Shown here: positions 36,484 through 48,189 of the stretch, piece after piece
Numbering within the stretch: position 1 is the first letter of the stretch
Layout: each line of letters starts with the position of its first letter
NCBI RefSeq assembly: GCF_000471905.2
Contig: NW_006497560.1
Span: 736,362 to 800,361, forward strand
Direction: 5' to 3'
Source: Amborella trichopoda
Taxonomy: Eukaryota; Streptophyta; Magnoliopsida; Amborellales; Amborellaceae
Length of the DNA: 64,000 nt
Made by a program: the position numbers and the translations under genes
Notes under the pieces: generated by a model
What the model saw: only the letters and a program-made list of their open reading frames with translations
Databases searched by the model: none
What the model was told of the DNA's origin: nothing

Positions 36484-36854
36484 GTGTACACAAGGTTGTC
36501 ATCCTCAAATATAAAATTAAAGATGCACTTCAAAAATCTATTTGAAAAGGTTATTTTAATGTTGATAAACCTTTTAATTGATTATCTTGATATCGAGATG
36601 TATGAATATAAATAAAAATAAAAATTTGAGTCCCAGAAATAGTGCATCTTGCAACATATTATCTAGACTATCCATTTTCAAGATTTTCATATGTTTATAG
36701 ATATATTTGATTTTAGCCATTTTTGAAATTTAAAATTTTATAATTAGATATGAAAATAGATTTTCAGATAATCCTAAAAAAAATTTATACCAAAATTATA
36801 TGTTATGATAAAATTTGGAGATTCACTCAATTATAAAGCACCCTAACGTAACCC
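36484..36854. repeat. AT-rich MITE family, copy 1
   Basis: Shares an ordered series of blocks with 37693-38071 and 42734-43045: a start near GTGTACACAAGGTTG, then TTGATGTTGA-like, AT.ATCTTGAT, GCATCTTGCAA.ATATT, CAAGATTTTCAT.TGTTTATAGAT, and AAATAGATTTTC-like blocks. Confidence 0.7.
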
Positions 36855-37692
36855 AATAAAAAAAAAATTTATATTGTTTATTTTCTCAATATGGTTGGGT
36901 GGCCAAGATCATGCCATATGCTTACAGGGAACGTGAGGACGGAGCATCACATCGGATTTGTGATGCTATTTTGAAATATGGAGAGAAGGGCGAAAAGGGG
37001 GGGTGAGAGAGAGAAAGCACGCTAATTTAAAATTTCCCTTGCCATGTTAGCATGGTTTGAGCACAGCTAATAAGTTAAAATATGCATGTTTTAAAAAAAT
37101 CTTTGATGTTTTGAAATTTGTTAAAAATTTTTACTATTTCAAAAGATCTTCAAAGAATCATTTTTTCTAATAGACTATTTTATCTTTTTAAAAAAAACCT
37201 TTTCAAACAAACCTCTTCCCTGTAACTTTATCTCTTCATGGATTTAATATTTTTGAATTTAGGTTTTAGAGATAAGCGCATTAAATGTTGAAAAAATTTA
37301 AGAAACTTGATTTTTAAAAAATTCATAAAATAAAAAATGTGGGCAATATATTTCTCAAAAAAAAATCCATCAAAATAAACAAATAACTCAAAGTAATAGG
37401 TAGATTTAGAGTAACAAAATGAAAAATCTTTGTTCTCTAAACACAGAGCCATACTATAAAGAGCAAGAAATTGATTCACTAACAACTAAAGAATTAGGCA
37501 TCTAGGAATTCATTTGAATATTTGATTTGTTTAAGCATTTCATTGGTTTCCTTTTGCATACAGAAGTTGATTATGTTCACCATTTCAAACTGTTTTTATT
37601 CAACGAGCCTATAAAACATAGCACTTTGGATGGACTACTATTTTCCATTTGTATTTTTTGGTTTTAGTTAACTGCATTCCTATACGGAAAAA

Positions 37693-38071
37693 GTTTATAT
37701 AATGTTACAACCTTAAACTATAGAATTAAGGTGCACCTCAATAATCCGTTGAAAGAAGTGGTTTTGATGTTGAAAAATCCTCTAATTAATCATCTCAATA
37801 TTGACATTTATGGAAATGAAAAAGAAAAAAATTTCAAGTCTAAAAAATAAAGCATCTTGCAATATATTTTTTAGACCATCCAATTTCAAGATTTTCATTT
37901 GTTTATAGATCTACTTGATTTGAACCATTTTTTAAAGTTTAAAATTCTATAGTTAAAGGTGAAAATAGATTCCAAGCCATTCTAAGAATTTTTACACCAA
38001 AATTAACTATGATGATAAATTTTGGTGGTACACTTGTTTCTGATTGTTTAAGGTTGCAACCTTATGTAAAC
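37693..38071. repeat. AT-rich MITE family, copy 2 (best preserved)
   Basis: Begins GTTTATATAATGTTACAACC and ends GGTTGCAACCTTATGTAAAC: terminal inverted repeats of about 27 bp with few mismatches (37693 onward against 38045-38071). 379 bp, no coding sequence. The target duplication is not obvious. Confidence 0.75.
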
Positions 38072-39339
38072 CACACCCATCATATACTGAGGGTCTATTT
38101 TGGTTTTTTCTTCAAACTATAGCCCTATACCTTGAATTACAATTTTTGTTGTTTGCTAATGGTTGTTGTCTCATTATATGCTTGCAATAAATCTAGCCAG
38201 AAGATATTTTACTCCATCGGGAGTATAATATCCATTTACTCCTTTAGGTAAAACCTCGCCTAGGATTAGTTTTAGGACAATTTTGGGATATAATCTTTTT
38301 AACACATAGATTAACCTCAACAAAAAATTTCCTAATTGCACCATTGAAGCATTTAAAAAAAAATAATTTCTCAAGATTGAATAGAACCTGTTCAGCTTTT
38401 AGAGAATATATATATACTCAATTTATCATATGTTTTATCTCGTGACAATCGAGTAAGCATTGGGTTATATTTATTGAAAGTTCAAACAAATATTTATCAA
38501 GTATGACTCTAATGACATCTTTATGTATTTGAATATTTTTTTGGGTTTTAGAGCCAAATCAAAAAAATTCACCAATCTCTAACATATTGAATTTTTAGCA
38601 ATCCATACTTTTGACTCGGTTTTTTCTCTCCAAATTTTTCAAATAAAACTAATTTATCACCAATATTTTGATTTACCGATTTATTATTATTCTCCAACTT
38701 GCTAACTATGGGTTTGAGTGCTTGTAACTACCCTTGTTTTGCTGCACTTACTTTACCTATCCATTGAAAACGTTCAAAATGCATCCCGCCACAATCTATG
38801 CTTTCTATTGGTTGAGTTCGACTTCAATTTCAAACACCTTTTTTTGACCGTTACAAACACAGTGCACGTGATAGCAACCCTCTAATCGTAGTCACAGCTT
38901 TATACAAGTGGATAAGAAGCATATAGCTGGTTATATAGCTTTTGCATAAATAAATATGAATATAAATATACACATAAAAGAGATTGGCATTCAAATATTT
39001 GTTAATGCCAAAAATTTTCTCTCCTCTTTTACAATTTCTTCAATAGCAAGAGAGATAGCACAATTATTTGTCCCATGATTTTATTATCCATTTTTGTTTT
39101 TCATATATATTTTTTTTCTTGGAAATTCTAAAAGCTGTGTATGGTGTAGTGTTTGAAAATATGGGCGAGGATACTACATCCACTATACCGATCAGGTCGA
39201 CTAAAGTGATGAAATATTGAAAAAAAAATAATAGTGGACGATGGGGAGGACTACCATCCGCTCCCATCAAATTTGATCCAAATAGGGCATTCCCGAACAT
39301 TGTCACAATATTAAACCTTGCTATCAAATATAACTAAGG
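38072..39339. other. No feature recognised
   Basis: AT-rich intergenic DNA. Short reading frames only, none with family resemblance. Confidence 0.5.
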
Positions 39340-39545
39340 GTGACAATAGGCCGGGCATGAGCCAGGCTAGCTTTGGCCCTAGCCCTTGCGGAGCCGGGTA
39401 AAAACAAATTAAGCAACATAAAAAAGAAAAGGAAAGAGAAAACAAAACAAAAAAGTATTGGGCCAGCACTAGCCCTAGCTCGGCCCTTAGGTCCTACTTT
39501 TTAGGACCGGCCTGCTCAGCTCGGCTTGTATGACTTTCTAAATTT
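39340..39545. repeat. GGCCGGGC-type repeat fragment
   Basis: Starts AGGGTGACAATAGGCCGGGC, a common left end of small plant hAT-type elements (usually AGGGGTGTCAAT followed by GGGC-rich sequence). It continues with GCCCTAGCCC and CTCGGCCC words. No right terminus or flanking duplication was seen. Confidence 0.5.
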
Positions 39546-40199
39546 ACTTGGAATCGATAAAAAAAAATATTCCTCTTTTTGCTCTCTTTTTTTTTTTTCT
39601 TTTCCAAATTTATTCAACTAAAATCATCTTTTTTTTCTTTTCTTTTTTTTTTTGAAGTTTTGCGTTTGTGGGTTTTATTTGGGGAAGAAGAAGATAGTAT
39701 TTCCATGAGTCCATGCTTATCATTTACTAGGAGAACCGCCCAAGTCTGGTAAAATGAGGCACGGACCCTCCTCATTTATTTTAAATTTTAAATTGCAAGA
39801 ACCGAGCCCTCTATCATCACACACAGACACACCCATATATATATCTTACATAGGGTATAACTGGGTATAAGGACAAAGACAAGGTTAATTAAAAAACAGA
39901 GACTAAATTATTTTGTATTATTAATATAGATTGCCCTAAAAATAATTAAAATTTTGAAATTGATTCCTTTCATTCTTATAAGAATTGAGCGAAACAATAC
40001 ATTAAAAAATTGGGAAAAAAAAAAAGGGAAAAGGAAAAGAAGAGCACAAGAAAAGCCACACCCTTCACTTTCTTTTCTTTTTAAATAATTAATTAAATTT
40101 TCTCCCCTCTCTTCTTATCCACGCCAGCAATCTGTGTGAGGCTATGATGAGCGTCTCCCCGCCGTCCGATTTGCTCTCAAATGTTCATTCCCAGCCGTC

Positions 40200-40364
40200 C
40201 GATCGAAACACTGCAACCCCTTTTAAAATACCCAAAACCCCTGGTTTTCCCCAAATCAATATTTCTCTCTCTCTCTCTCTCTCTCTCCTCTCTCTCTGTC
40301 TCTCCACTTTCTCTCTCTAGGGTCCTAAGAAACACAGGCGTGCTGCAAGTCCAGAAGCTCATCC
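40200..40364 (+). promoter_or_regulatory. HMGA upstream region with CT-rich leader
   Basis: A weak AT-rich core, TTTTAAAATA (about 40219-40228), is followed by a long (CT)n tract at 40263-40319, ending 45 bp before the start codon. CT-rich leaders are frequent in plant core promoters and 5' untranslated regions. The exact transcription start cannot be placed. Confidence 0.5.
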
Positions 40365-42239
40365 ATGGCGTCCACGTCCAGCGGTTCCCCTCCAAAGGCT
40401 GCTTCCAGTCCAAGCCATCCACCCTATGTTGATGTAATCTCTTCTCTCTCCATTTTTTTTCATGTGCTCTGAGTCTTCATTTTTCTCTTCTCTCAATCTT
40501 GAGCTTTTACTCTCTTTGTTCGAAACACAATCGTGGGTTTGGTTTATTTTTATTTCTCCATTACCCCTGCTAAAAGATTTAGTCTTATTCTTTTTTTTTA
40601 TTTTTATTTTGAGGGTTTTCAAGCGGTGATTTTTTCTTCTATGACTAAGCATGCATCTAGGGTTTATTTGATTTTTTCCATTCCAATGAGAGATGTAGGC
40701 TTCAATGTTTGGATTTTTTTTAGTTTTTCTCCCAAATGAGCTTGCATATTATTTCCCCTTCTCTGCATGAAGCATTTGTCACAGTTGTTCCTGTAATTTC
40801 TCCTTCATTTTCTTGGATACATGCATCTTGAGTTTTCTAATGATCTACTAATGCTTTTCTAGTGATGTGTGCATGTTTTTCTGCTTCTTCTTTTGCTGTA
40901 AGCATTTTGCTTTGACGTATTTTTGGGTTTGAGTTTGCTTTTTTGAACTACCTCTTCCCTCTCTACTCTGCACAGAAATCCTCTTCTACTTTGGGTTTTA
41001 TGATTTTCTACTGGGTTTTCTTTTCAATCGAACTTTTCCCTTTTGATTGAGCTTTGCAGTGTGATTTTGGGTTTTTCTTCCCCCCATTATGTTGCGAATA
41101 GTTATTTGCATAGTGGGTTTTCTGTCCATTATTTCCATGGTGATTTGTAGTGCGGTGTTATTTTTTATTTGATCACTTTGCTGGAGATTTGCAGTCTGTT
41201 TCAGGGTTTTTGTTCTACTGCTTACTTTTTAGATTTGCAGTGTGTCTTGGTCTCCTTATTGAGGTTTGCAGTTTGATTTGTTATTTTTCTTTTTCTTCAC
41301 TACTTCCTTTTACTACAGAATTGGTTTTGTTCCCACTTCCTACGTTAAAATTTCTGGTTTTATTCCAGTCTCTCCATTTCCACTGGCTTTGGTGGTTTTT
41401 GAGTTTGACTCCACTCCCCCCATTTGTGTCTGCATATTGATGTGGTTCTTCACTTCTTTTGTTATGATATTTTATGTTTGATTTTGGCTATCTGTGTCCT
41501 CTGTTTCAACTTGGATTTTCAGTGCTCTCTCCATTCCTTACGTTTGTGTTAATTTTGTGATTTATTTTCAATTTAGATTTTCAGTGTTCTCTCCATTCCT
41601 TACATTTGTGTTGCTTTTGTGAATTTGTTGTGATTTTGTCAGATGATAATAAGCGCTATAACTGCACTGAAAGAGGAGAATGGTTCGAGTAAGAGGGCTA
41701 TTGACAAATACATGGAGGCCAACTATCCAAACCTTCCTCCCACCCACACTGCTCTCCTTGCACATCACCTCCGAAGACTCAAAGAGTGTGGAGAGCTTGT
41801 AATGGTAAAAAATTCCTACAAGCTACCCAACCAAGCTGAACCTCAAGCTGAAGCTGGAGCTGAACCTGGACCTGAGGAACCCACTAACGCAGAGCCCACC
41901 GGTGAGCCCATTGCGTTGGTTGTTACCCAAGTTGGGCCTTCTCCGACCAAGTCGGGAAGGCCGAGAGGCAGGCCTCGCAAGAGCAAGCCCACTGTTGTAC
42001 CCATTGGGCCCCCAAGGCCACGGGGCCGACCGCCAAAGCCCAGGAGTGCAGCTGTTTTGGCTGCTGCTGTTGCTGCGAAGCCCTTTCCCAGGCCAAGGGG
42101 TAGGCCTCCAAAGCCCAGGCCTGATGGCTCTGTCAGTCCTGTTGTGCCCATTAGGCCTCCCAGGCCCAGGGGCCGCCCGCCGAAGTCTTCAGGGACCGGA
42201 GCTCGGCGTGGAAGGCCTCCAAAGGTTCCTAGGGAGTAG
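40365..42239 (+). CDS. HMGA: HMGA-type protein: linker-histone globular domain plus five AT-hooks
   Basis: Two exons, 40365-40433 and 41643-42239 (TAG), joined in phase 0 across a 1209-bp GT-AG intron, give 221 residues. Residues about 18-85 form an H1/H5-type globular domain (HPPYVD, MIISAITALKEENGSSKRAI, LPPTHTALLAHHLRRLKECG, LVMVKNSYKLP). An Ala/Glu/Pro-rich spacer follows, then five AT-hook cores RGRP at 131-134, 150-153, 175-178, 199-202 and 212-215, flanked by Pro and Lys/Arg. Plant HMGA proteins bind AT-rich minor grooves and alter chromatin. Four hooks are usual, so a fifth is notable. The start is the first ATG after the CT leader (CCATGGCG context), and the intron falls at the start of the globular domain. 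Confidence 0.93.
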
Positions 42240-42733
42240 GATGACCTTTTTCTCTCTACATGAAACTGCTACTGCTGATCTCTCTCTCTTAGTGGGTTTT
42301 GGACCTGACTGGAGTGTGGCCTGCTCTCTGTGAAGGTGCTAATGGGCTTATCTCATCTCTTCGTTTTAGTCTTCTTCTCTCTCTGTCCCCACCACGCATA
42401 GTGCTTGTTTTTACCCTTTTCACTTGTGGTTTTCTTTTCTATTGTGTGAAAGAAAGGTTAGGGGGATTTATATTGTTGGATGATGGTGCTGCAAATTGAA
42501 TGTAACATTATGATGAGTAGGTAGACTCACATTTGACGGACTAAATTTATCTTCACCTGTTTCTCTCTCTCTTCCTCGCTATCTCTCTTCATGGGTTCAT
42601 TTTTTGCTACTATGTTTGTTGTTGGCATAATTGGTTTTGGAGAGATGGGGCAAATATGTCCCTCTAATGAATTCTTGCTTGTTTTGGATGTCAAAAGAGG
42701 GGTTAATTTTATGAAAGGAAAATGTTGATGAAA
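42240..42733 (+). other. HMGA 3' flank
   Basis: CT-rich sequence following the stop codon, probably containing the 3' untranslated region. No clear AATAAA was identified, and no other gene. Confidence 0.5.
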
Positions 42734-43045
42734 GGTGTCACCTTGTGTTATTGAAGTTAAGGTGTACCTAAAAAGTTCTCTAAGACGGTGTTTTGATGTT
42801 GTGAAAGGTTTTAATTTGATTATCTTGATTTCAGTATATGTTGATATGAAGAAAAAAAAATTGAAGTTTTAAAACTAGAACATCTTGCATTAAACCATCT
42901 GGAATATTTTTCTTTTGAAGATTTTTAAGTGTTACTAAATGTGATTTGTACTTTTTTTGAAATTTTAAATTTTATAAGTGGGGGTAAATATTGATTTTCG
43001 AACCATCACCAGGGTTTTGACATCAAACTTACACGTACATTTATG
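42734..43045. repeat. AT-rich MITE family, copy 3 (truncated)
   Basis: Carries TTAAGGTGTACCT, TTTTGATGTTG, ATTATCTTGATT, AACATCTTGCA and AATATTGATTTTCGAACCAT in the same order as the two other copies. The right terminus is lost. Confidence 0.65.
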
Positions 43046-43266
43046 GACAAAATGGGAAATTGATATGATGTTATCATGTTATTTAAATGTGTCATTAAAT
43101 TTTTAATTGGGTTAAAAAAGTACTTTTTAGGTTGTTTTCAATTTTTTCTTTTTTTGTGGTTGTTCAAACGAAAAGAGTGTAGATTTTAAAATTTGAATCA
43201 AACAAATAGCCATAACGTCGTTTTCTTTTAAGTTGTTGCATTATATTATTATACAACAGTTGCATT

Positions 43267-43350
43267 AAATCATTGCCCTTTAAAATTTGGGATAAACAAA
43301 TGGGTTTTAAATCATTGCCCTTTAATATTTGGGATAAACAAATGGGTTTT
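43267..43350. repeat. 42-bp tandem duplication
   Basis: Two copies, starting AAATCATTGCCCTTTAA and ending AAACAAATGGGTTTT, differ at one base. Confidence 0.9.
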
Positions 43351-44125
43351 TGAAGATTGATTCATTATATTGCTCTATACAACTATGATGAAATCACTCC
43401 TCAAGGTTGACACTTTCTACAAACCTCATGTTTTACTAAACTAGGTGTAGTTTGTACAAGGTCTCAAATCTCAATATTAAAACAATCAAGCGGTGTTTTG
43501 CAGCCTAGATCATTATTTGAAAAATTGCCCGATCTAATCAGTAATTGCCCAGTTAGATTGGAACCACCCCCTTGTTAGATTCAGTTTTGAGCGGTTTTGA
43601 TGATCGGTTGGTATTTTAAAAATAGAACTTAAAAAAAATGTTTATGAAATCCCAAAAACAAAGAATTTGATTTGTAATACATTTTTTAATATTTTTTATA
43701 TTATGGTAAATATTACAAATTGGTTTGGTCATTAATACTCATTTTTAAAATCTATTTTTTCATTAATTTTCAACTTCATTTGAATGAGTTTTGTTTTAAT
43801 CATATTTTATAAGCTTTTCATATTTTTGTAGATTTTTTTTTTCTTTTTTATTTTTTTAATAATTTTTTTGACCGCTCGGGGCTTGCTCTGTTAGAACGGT
43901 TGAATTGTTGGTTTACTAGATAGGCTAGTTAAATCGCTTTTGGCCCCATGTTCGGTTAATTGTTCGCGTTTGATTTTGCGAGCACTCACTTAGATAGATT
44001 GGGTGGATTGTTCACCTACAAATTTGTGTTGGATCATTGGATCAACAATTTAAATTAGCTTTAGATTTGTTTAAATTGATATTTAGAAAATAGTAAAATA
44101 AATTAAAGAAACAATAAACTATATT
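43351..44125. other. No feature recognised
   Basis: AT-rich sequence up to the inferred start of the large LTR element. ATATT (44121-44125) would be the left 5-bp target duplication; its partner lies outside the window. Confidence 0.45.
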
Positions 44126-46251
44126 TGGACGCAGCCAAAAGGTCATGGGTAAAAGAGCCCCAAATAAAAGGAAGTTGGTGAAAAATGTCTCTACGGTGCC
44201 GCTTTCAAGCACTCGCCTCCACAGGTGGTTTCAGCTTGCATTCAAAAAGAAAAATCCCTGGTGTCATAATACCAGGACACAAAAATACGAGCTTCAAGGA
44301 AAATATTTAGACAACCTGAGTCCATTCACATGAAGGAATCGATGAGCAGAAGATTTGCCAAGAAAGCAAGAGAACTCTCATGAAGAAGGGCATCATTCCC
44401 GAGAGGTTAACAACACAGTCCAAAAAGGTTGAAGACGCCCCAAGAAAGCTAAGTCAACCATGAATTTTGTGCGGTAATCAGGATCGAAAGGTATCTTATG
44501 TCGAAACTGCACAGCAGTGGGTAGGGGTTATACCCAAAGCTGGTCACCTCAATAAATTGAGGTACCCTACTCGCCAAGGAATAACTGGTGCACAAAGTAG
44601 ACGGCACCGACAGAAAGCCCTTCAGCACACCATTTACAAAATCCTCGAAACGTGGCTCAACACCAGAAGATGCAAACAAACCCATACCAAATGGGAACAA
44701 TGCCCTTCAACATGACACTCAATTGCCAGATGGGCTTGATTCTGATCAACGAGATGCGTACAAATTCCTTACTAGTCCCTTAAGGGTGAGGACTTTGACA
44801 GATCCCTCAAAAAAAATCTCATTTCCCCCCTAAAGTATCCACGGACGGACCTGCGAACAATACATCTCAATGTCTGAGCATCCTAGTTGCAATATTGTGT
44901 GAATCTCCTCGACATTCACGTGGTCCTGTGGCTAGGAAGAAAAAAGCAATAAAGCTGAAGGAAATTTTCTTAATGTTGCCTTTTTCACTTCCTTCGAATC
45001 ACGAAATTCAGTGGGGCAAGTTGTTTGAATACATTTTTCAGCACCTTGGTCCCAGATGTGGAATAAAGAGGAAGCCGGTCAATAAAGCCTGACAAAATAG
45101 TGGAAACTTTGATAGTCTCAAAATAGCCCCATAACTGATCAAGATCTTCATAAGTATTTGAAAAGGTCACCTGCCAATTTTTGTCGCAATCTGACATGTC
45201 TAAAGCAGTGAACACAAAGAAAAATTTCGAAAAAAATGGCCTCTAGCACCTTGAAACAGACCCTTACGATTAGAACTATATTTTTGGTGCATCAAAGCTG
45301 TGGGATCACCGCCATTTGATCCGGCATGGTCGAAAACCCTAATGGGCCAAGTTTCAGCTTAATTAGACATTCTAGGAAAACATTATGAGCAAAATATTGA
45401 AATACGAGGAGCCGAACACTATTTACGTGTGGCCACCCAGCACCAAAACATCATTAAAGGTGATTGCTTTCGTCTCGTTAAGACGAGTATTTCAATATAT
45501 GGTACGCCCCGTGATGACACTTGAGCAGGGAGAAAATCTAGAGAGAAGTTGCTGATTCGTGAAGAAGTTGTAGAAAAATCAGCAGCGACACGTCTCGTTC
45601 GAGCGGCCAAATCACGGTGCTCGTGCATCGGATAAACGTGAAACTAATTCCATCGTGTACATAAGGTCCAGGGACACCATTGATCCAAACCTCGTACACG
45701 ATGAATAGTTAGATTTTGCACACGAAGTCGACGAAGGGACTGTAAATTTTGACTGTCGGAATCTAGATTCCGACCAAAACCCAAAAGTTGTGAAATCTTC
45801 GTTCGGGTTTTAAATCGCGTCCCGCTTGTTGTCACGCAATCGTAACGGCATGCTCAATGCACTACAGTGAAGAAATCGAGAAAAACGTTAAGGAAAGAGC
45901 ACACTATCGATCTAAAGTTTCCAACACTCATATAAATTTCAAGTCTCATAATCGTAGCCTAAAAACACAATTCATGGCTCGAAGTTGGTATCAAATTGAT
46001 CGTCATGCCGAGCTTTACAAGAAAATAATTATCTTTCCATCAAATGGGCATCAAAGCAACTCCGGATCAGTCGCGAAAGATCACACAAGTTTTAGGGCAG
46101 CAACAGGGACTGTTATAGAATTCCATCTATTGTCAGGCAAGGGCAAAATAGTCCTTTTGTACCCTATTTTTTTAATTTTCTTTAATTCAGAATAATTGTA
46201 ATTATCATCAATTTAGGTAATTTTTAGGTATCCACTCATGTTTGGGCCCAA

Positions 46252-46317
46252 TTCTATATAAACATGCAAAACCCGATTATAAAGGACCTTTAGTTCATTA
46301 TTCAATCATTCAATAAA
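46252..46317 (+). promoter_or_regulatory. LTR core promoter and poly(A) signal (5' copy)
   Basis: TTCTATATAAACATGC at 46252-46267 is a strong TATA box preceded by TGTTTGGGCCCAA. AATAAA lies 60 bp on, at 46312-46317. This spacing suits transcription starting near 46285 with the poly(A) signal inside R. Confidence 0.75.
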
Positions 46318-46339
46318 GATTTCAATTCTTGCTTAAGTT

Positions 46340-46680
46340 CATGGGTACATCTTAGAGAGAGAGTGAGAGGAAAAAGAAAAAAAGAGTTGATACCCCTTGA
46401 TAAGGTAATTTTCTGTCTCCTCATCTTTTCTCTCTCCCCTTTTCTCTCTCATCTCTATCTCTCTTTTATCTCTCCCCTTTTCTTTCTCATCTCAATCTCT
46501 CTTTCTCTCTCTTTTTTTCTCTCTTGTCTCTCCCTTTCTCTTTCTTGTTTTCATCTTTATCTCTTTCTCTCTCTTCCTCCTCTGGTCTATCATGTCTCTT
46601 ATTCCCTGCTTTTCTTTCTTTTCTCTACTCACTCATGGCGGACTTCTTATCGGGTGTGATGCCTTCCTGTTTTTGAGACA
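46340..46680 (+). repeat. CT-rich microsatellite tract in LTR
   Basis: (CTCT)n and TCTTTCTC runs just downstream of the transcription start region. The same tract is at 63300-63570 in the second LTR. Reading frames here encode only Ser/Leu/Phe-rich strings. Confidence 0.85.
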
Positions 46681-46749
46681 CAAAAAGTGAGCCAGGCCTT
46701 AACCTGGATGGCGGGCTGGGCCTCTGTCAAAACTCTCTTGTCTCTCTTG

Positions 46750-47215
46750 TGTCCCAAACGACGAACTCCATTACCGTCTGTGCTCTCTCTGTTGTATCTC
46801 TTGTGTCTCAAACGGCGAAGTCCATTGTCGTATGTGCTCTATCTCTTTCCACTTCTTCCACCATAGCAGGCAAGGGCTTAGCGCCGCATGTGTCTTCTCT
46901 TTCCTCTTCTTCCACCACACCTGGCGAGGGCTCAGCGCTGCCTGTGTCATCTCTTTCCTCTTCTTCCACCACAGTTGACGAGGGCTTAGCGCCACCTGTC
47001 TTCTCTTTCCTCTTCTTCCACCACAGTCGGTGAAGGCTCGACACTGTCTATGTTATCTCTTTCTTCTTCTTCTAACACAGTCGGTGAAGGCCCAGCGTCG
47101 CATGTGTCTTCTCTCCCCTTCCTTCTGTCACAGTCGGCGAAAGCACATCGCCGCCTGTGTCTTTCCTTTCTTCTCTCTACTTGTCATAGCATGCAAGGGC
47201 ACAACACCGTCTAAG
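46750..47215 (+). repeat. Hairpin-unit array in 5' LTR
   Basis: About eight units of 50-65 bp. Each has a CACAGTCGGCGA-like arm, a short loop, a CGCCG.CTGTGT-like arm and a CT-rich spacer. Best example: arms 47129-47140 and 47148-47159 pair at 11 of 12 positions around a 7-nt loop. Other units pair less completely. Confidence 0.8.
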
Positions 47216-48189
47216 TTTTCTCTCTCCTTCTCTCATTGTCGTCTATGTCTGTCTTTACCTTTTCTTTTCCCTCTATTCTCTCTCACGCTCTTCTTCTCCT
47301 TTCCTTATCTTTCTCCCCTCCTTTATATTCTCTTCTTCTTCTCTTATCCTTTTTTGTTTCTCTCTCTCTCTGATCTCTATTCTTTCATTTATTCTTTCGT
47401 TTGATTAAGAGGGGTCGAGACTAGCCTTCCATAGTAGTTTTATCGCTTAGCCGTAATATCATTGTGCTGGTCAGAGTTATTGTGCCTGCTTTATCGCCAC
47501 AACAGACTAACCGTTGTGTCTAGCTATTCGATATTGGTATTGTCGTCTGGTAATAATTCTGTTGAGTCGATCTCAGTTACCGAGCCCGTTTTACTACCAC
47601 ACGGGGTCAATTACTTACTAGTTTAGCCACTATGTCGGTCTCACCGCCTGGTCAAATTCTTATAACCCCAATGTTTCTTTTCTCATTCTTCTCTTCCTCT
47701 TTTTGAATGTGTACTCTCGTGTACGTTCCCCAAAGGCAAGGTGGGGTCCCTTGACCCACTTGTCTTGTAATATTTTCCATATGTGTGTGATTGCAGAAAC
47801 AATAGAATACAGGCCAAGGGAGGCGATTTCGAACTAGTTTTACGACTGGGCGAACTTTTTTTATGATCTAAGAGGGCGCCCAAGCGAGCCAGCCCGAGTA
47901 AGTCCGGAACCCACCTTAAATTCCTCTCTCATCGATAGGTCTACCTACCCTTATTTTTTAGCAAGGTTCCCTAGTGGGCGATCTCAAGTCCTGGGTTCCC
48001 TCAAGGCTCAAGATACGTGCCGTCAGATTGTCTAGATCCGGAGGGCGAGATCGAGGCACCTAACCAGGCGCATGTGCGCCCCTTAAAGAAGGATCACAGG
48101 TGACTTGGAAGTCAACCCGGGCTCTAACAGTCGTTTTGGAATTAGGAGGCCGAGAGCTACGAGCAGGTGTCTGTAAGAGAATAGGTAGA
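47216..48189 (+). other. LTR end / leader region
   Basis: CT-rich to 47400, then unique sequence that should hold the LTR end and primer site. No convincing tRNA complement was found. No coding region. Confidence 0.4.

Larger units (their letters stand above)
44126..47950 (+). repeat. 5' LTR (right edge uncertain)
   Basis: The first bases TGGACGCAGCCAAAAGGTCA correspond to TGGGCCATAAGATCA at the second LTR. Shared blocks continue through AAAGAGCCCCAAATAAAA, ACCCAAAGCTGGT, GGTACCCTAC, TTCATGGCTCGAAGTTGGTAT, the TATA box and the CT-rich and hairpin region. The 3' edge cannot be fixed because the second LTR leaves the window before its end; a boundary between 47640 and 48050 is likely. Confidence 0.7.

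Noticed and set aside
41843-42151. Minus and alternative + frames across the HMGA coding exon
   Set aside because: Shadows of a GC-rich, proline-rich coding exon. The HMGA frame has clear domains and splice sites.
46363-47404. Long Ser/Leu/Phe-rich + frames in the LTR
   Set aside because: Translations of CT-rich tract and hairpin repeats, differing between the two LTRs.
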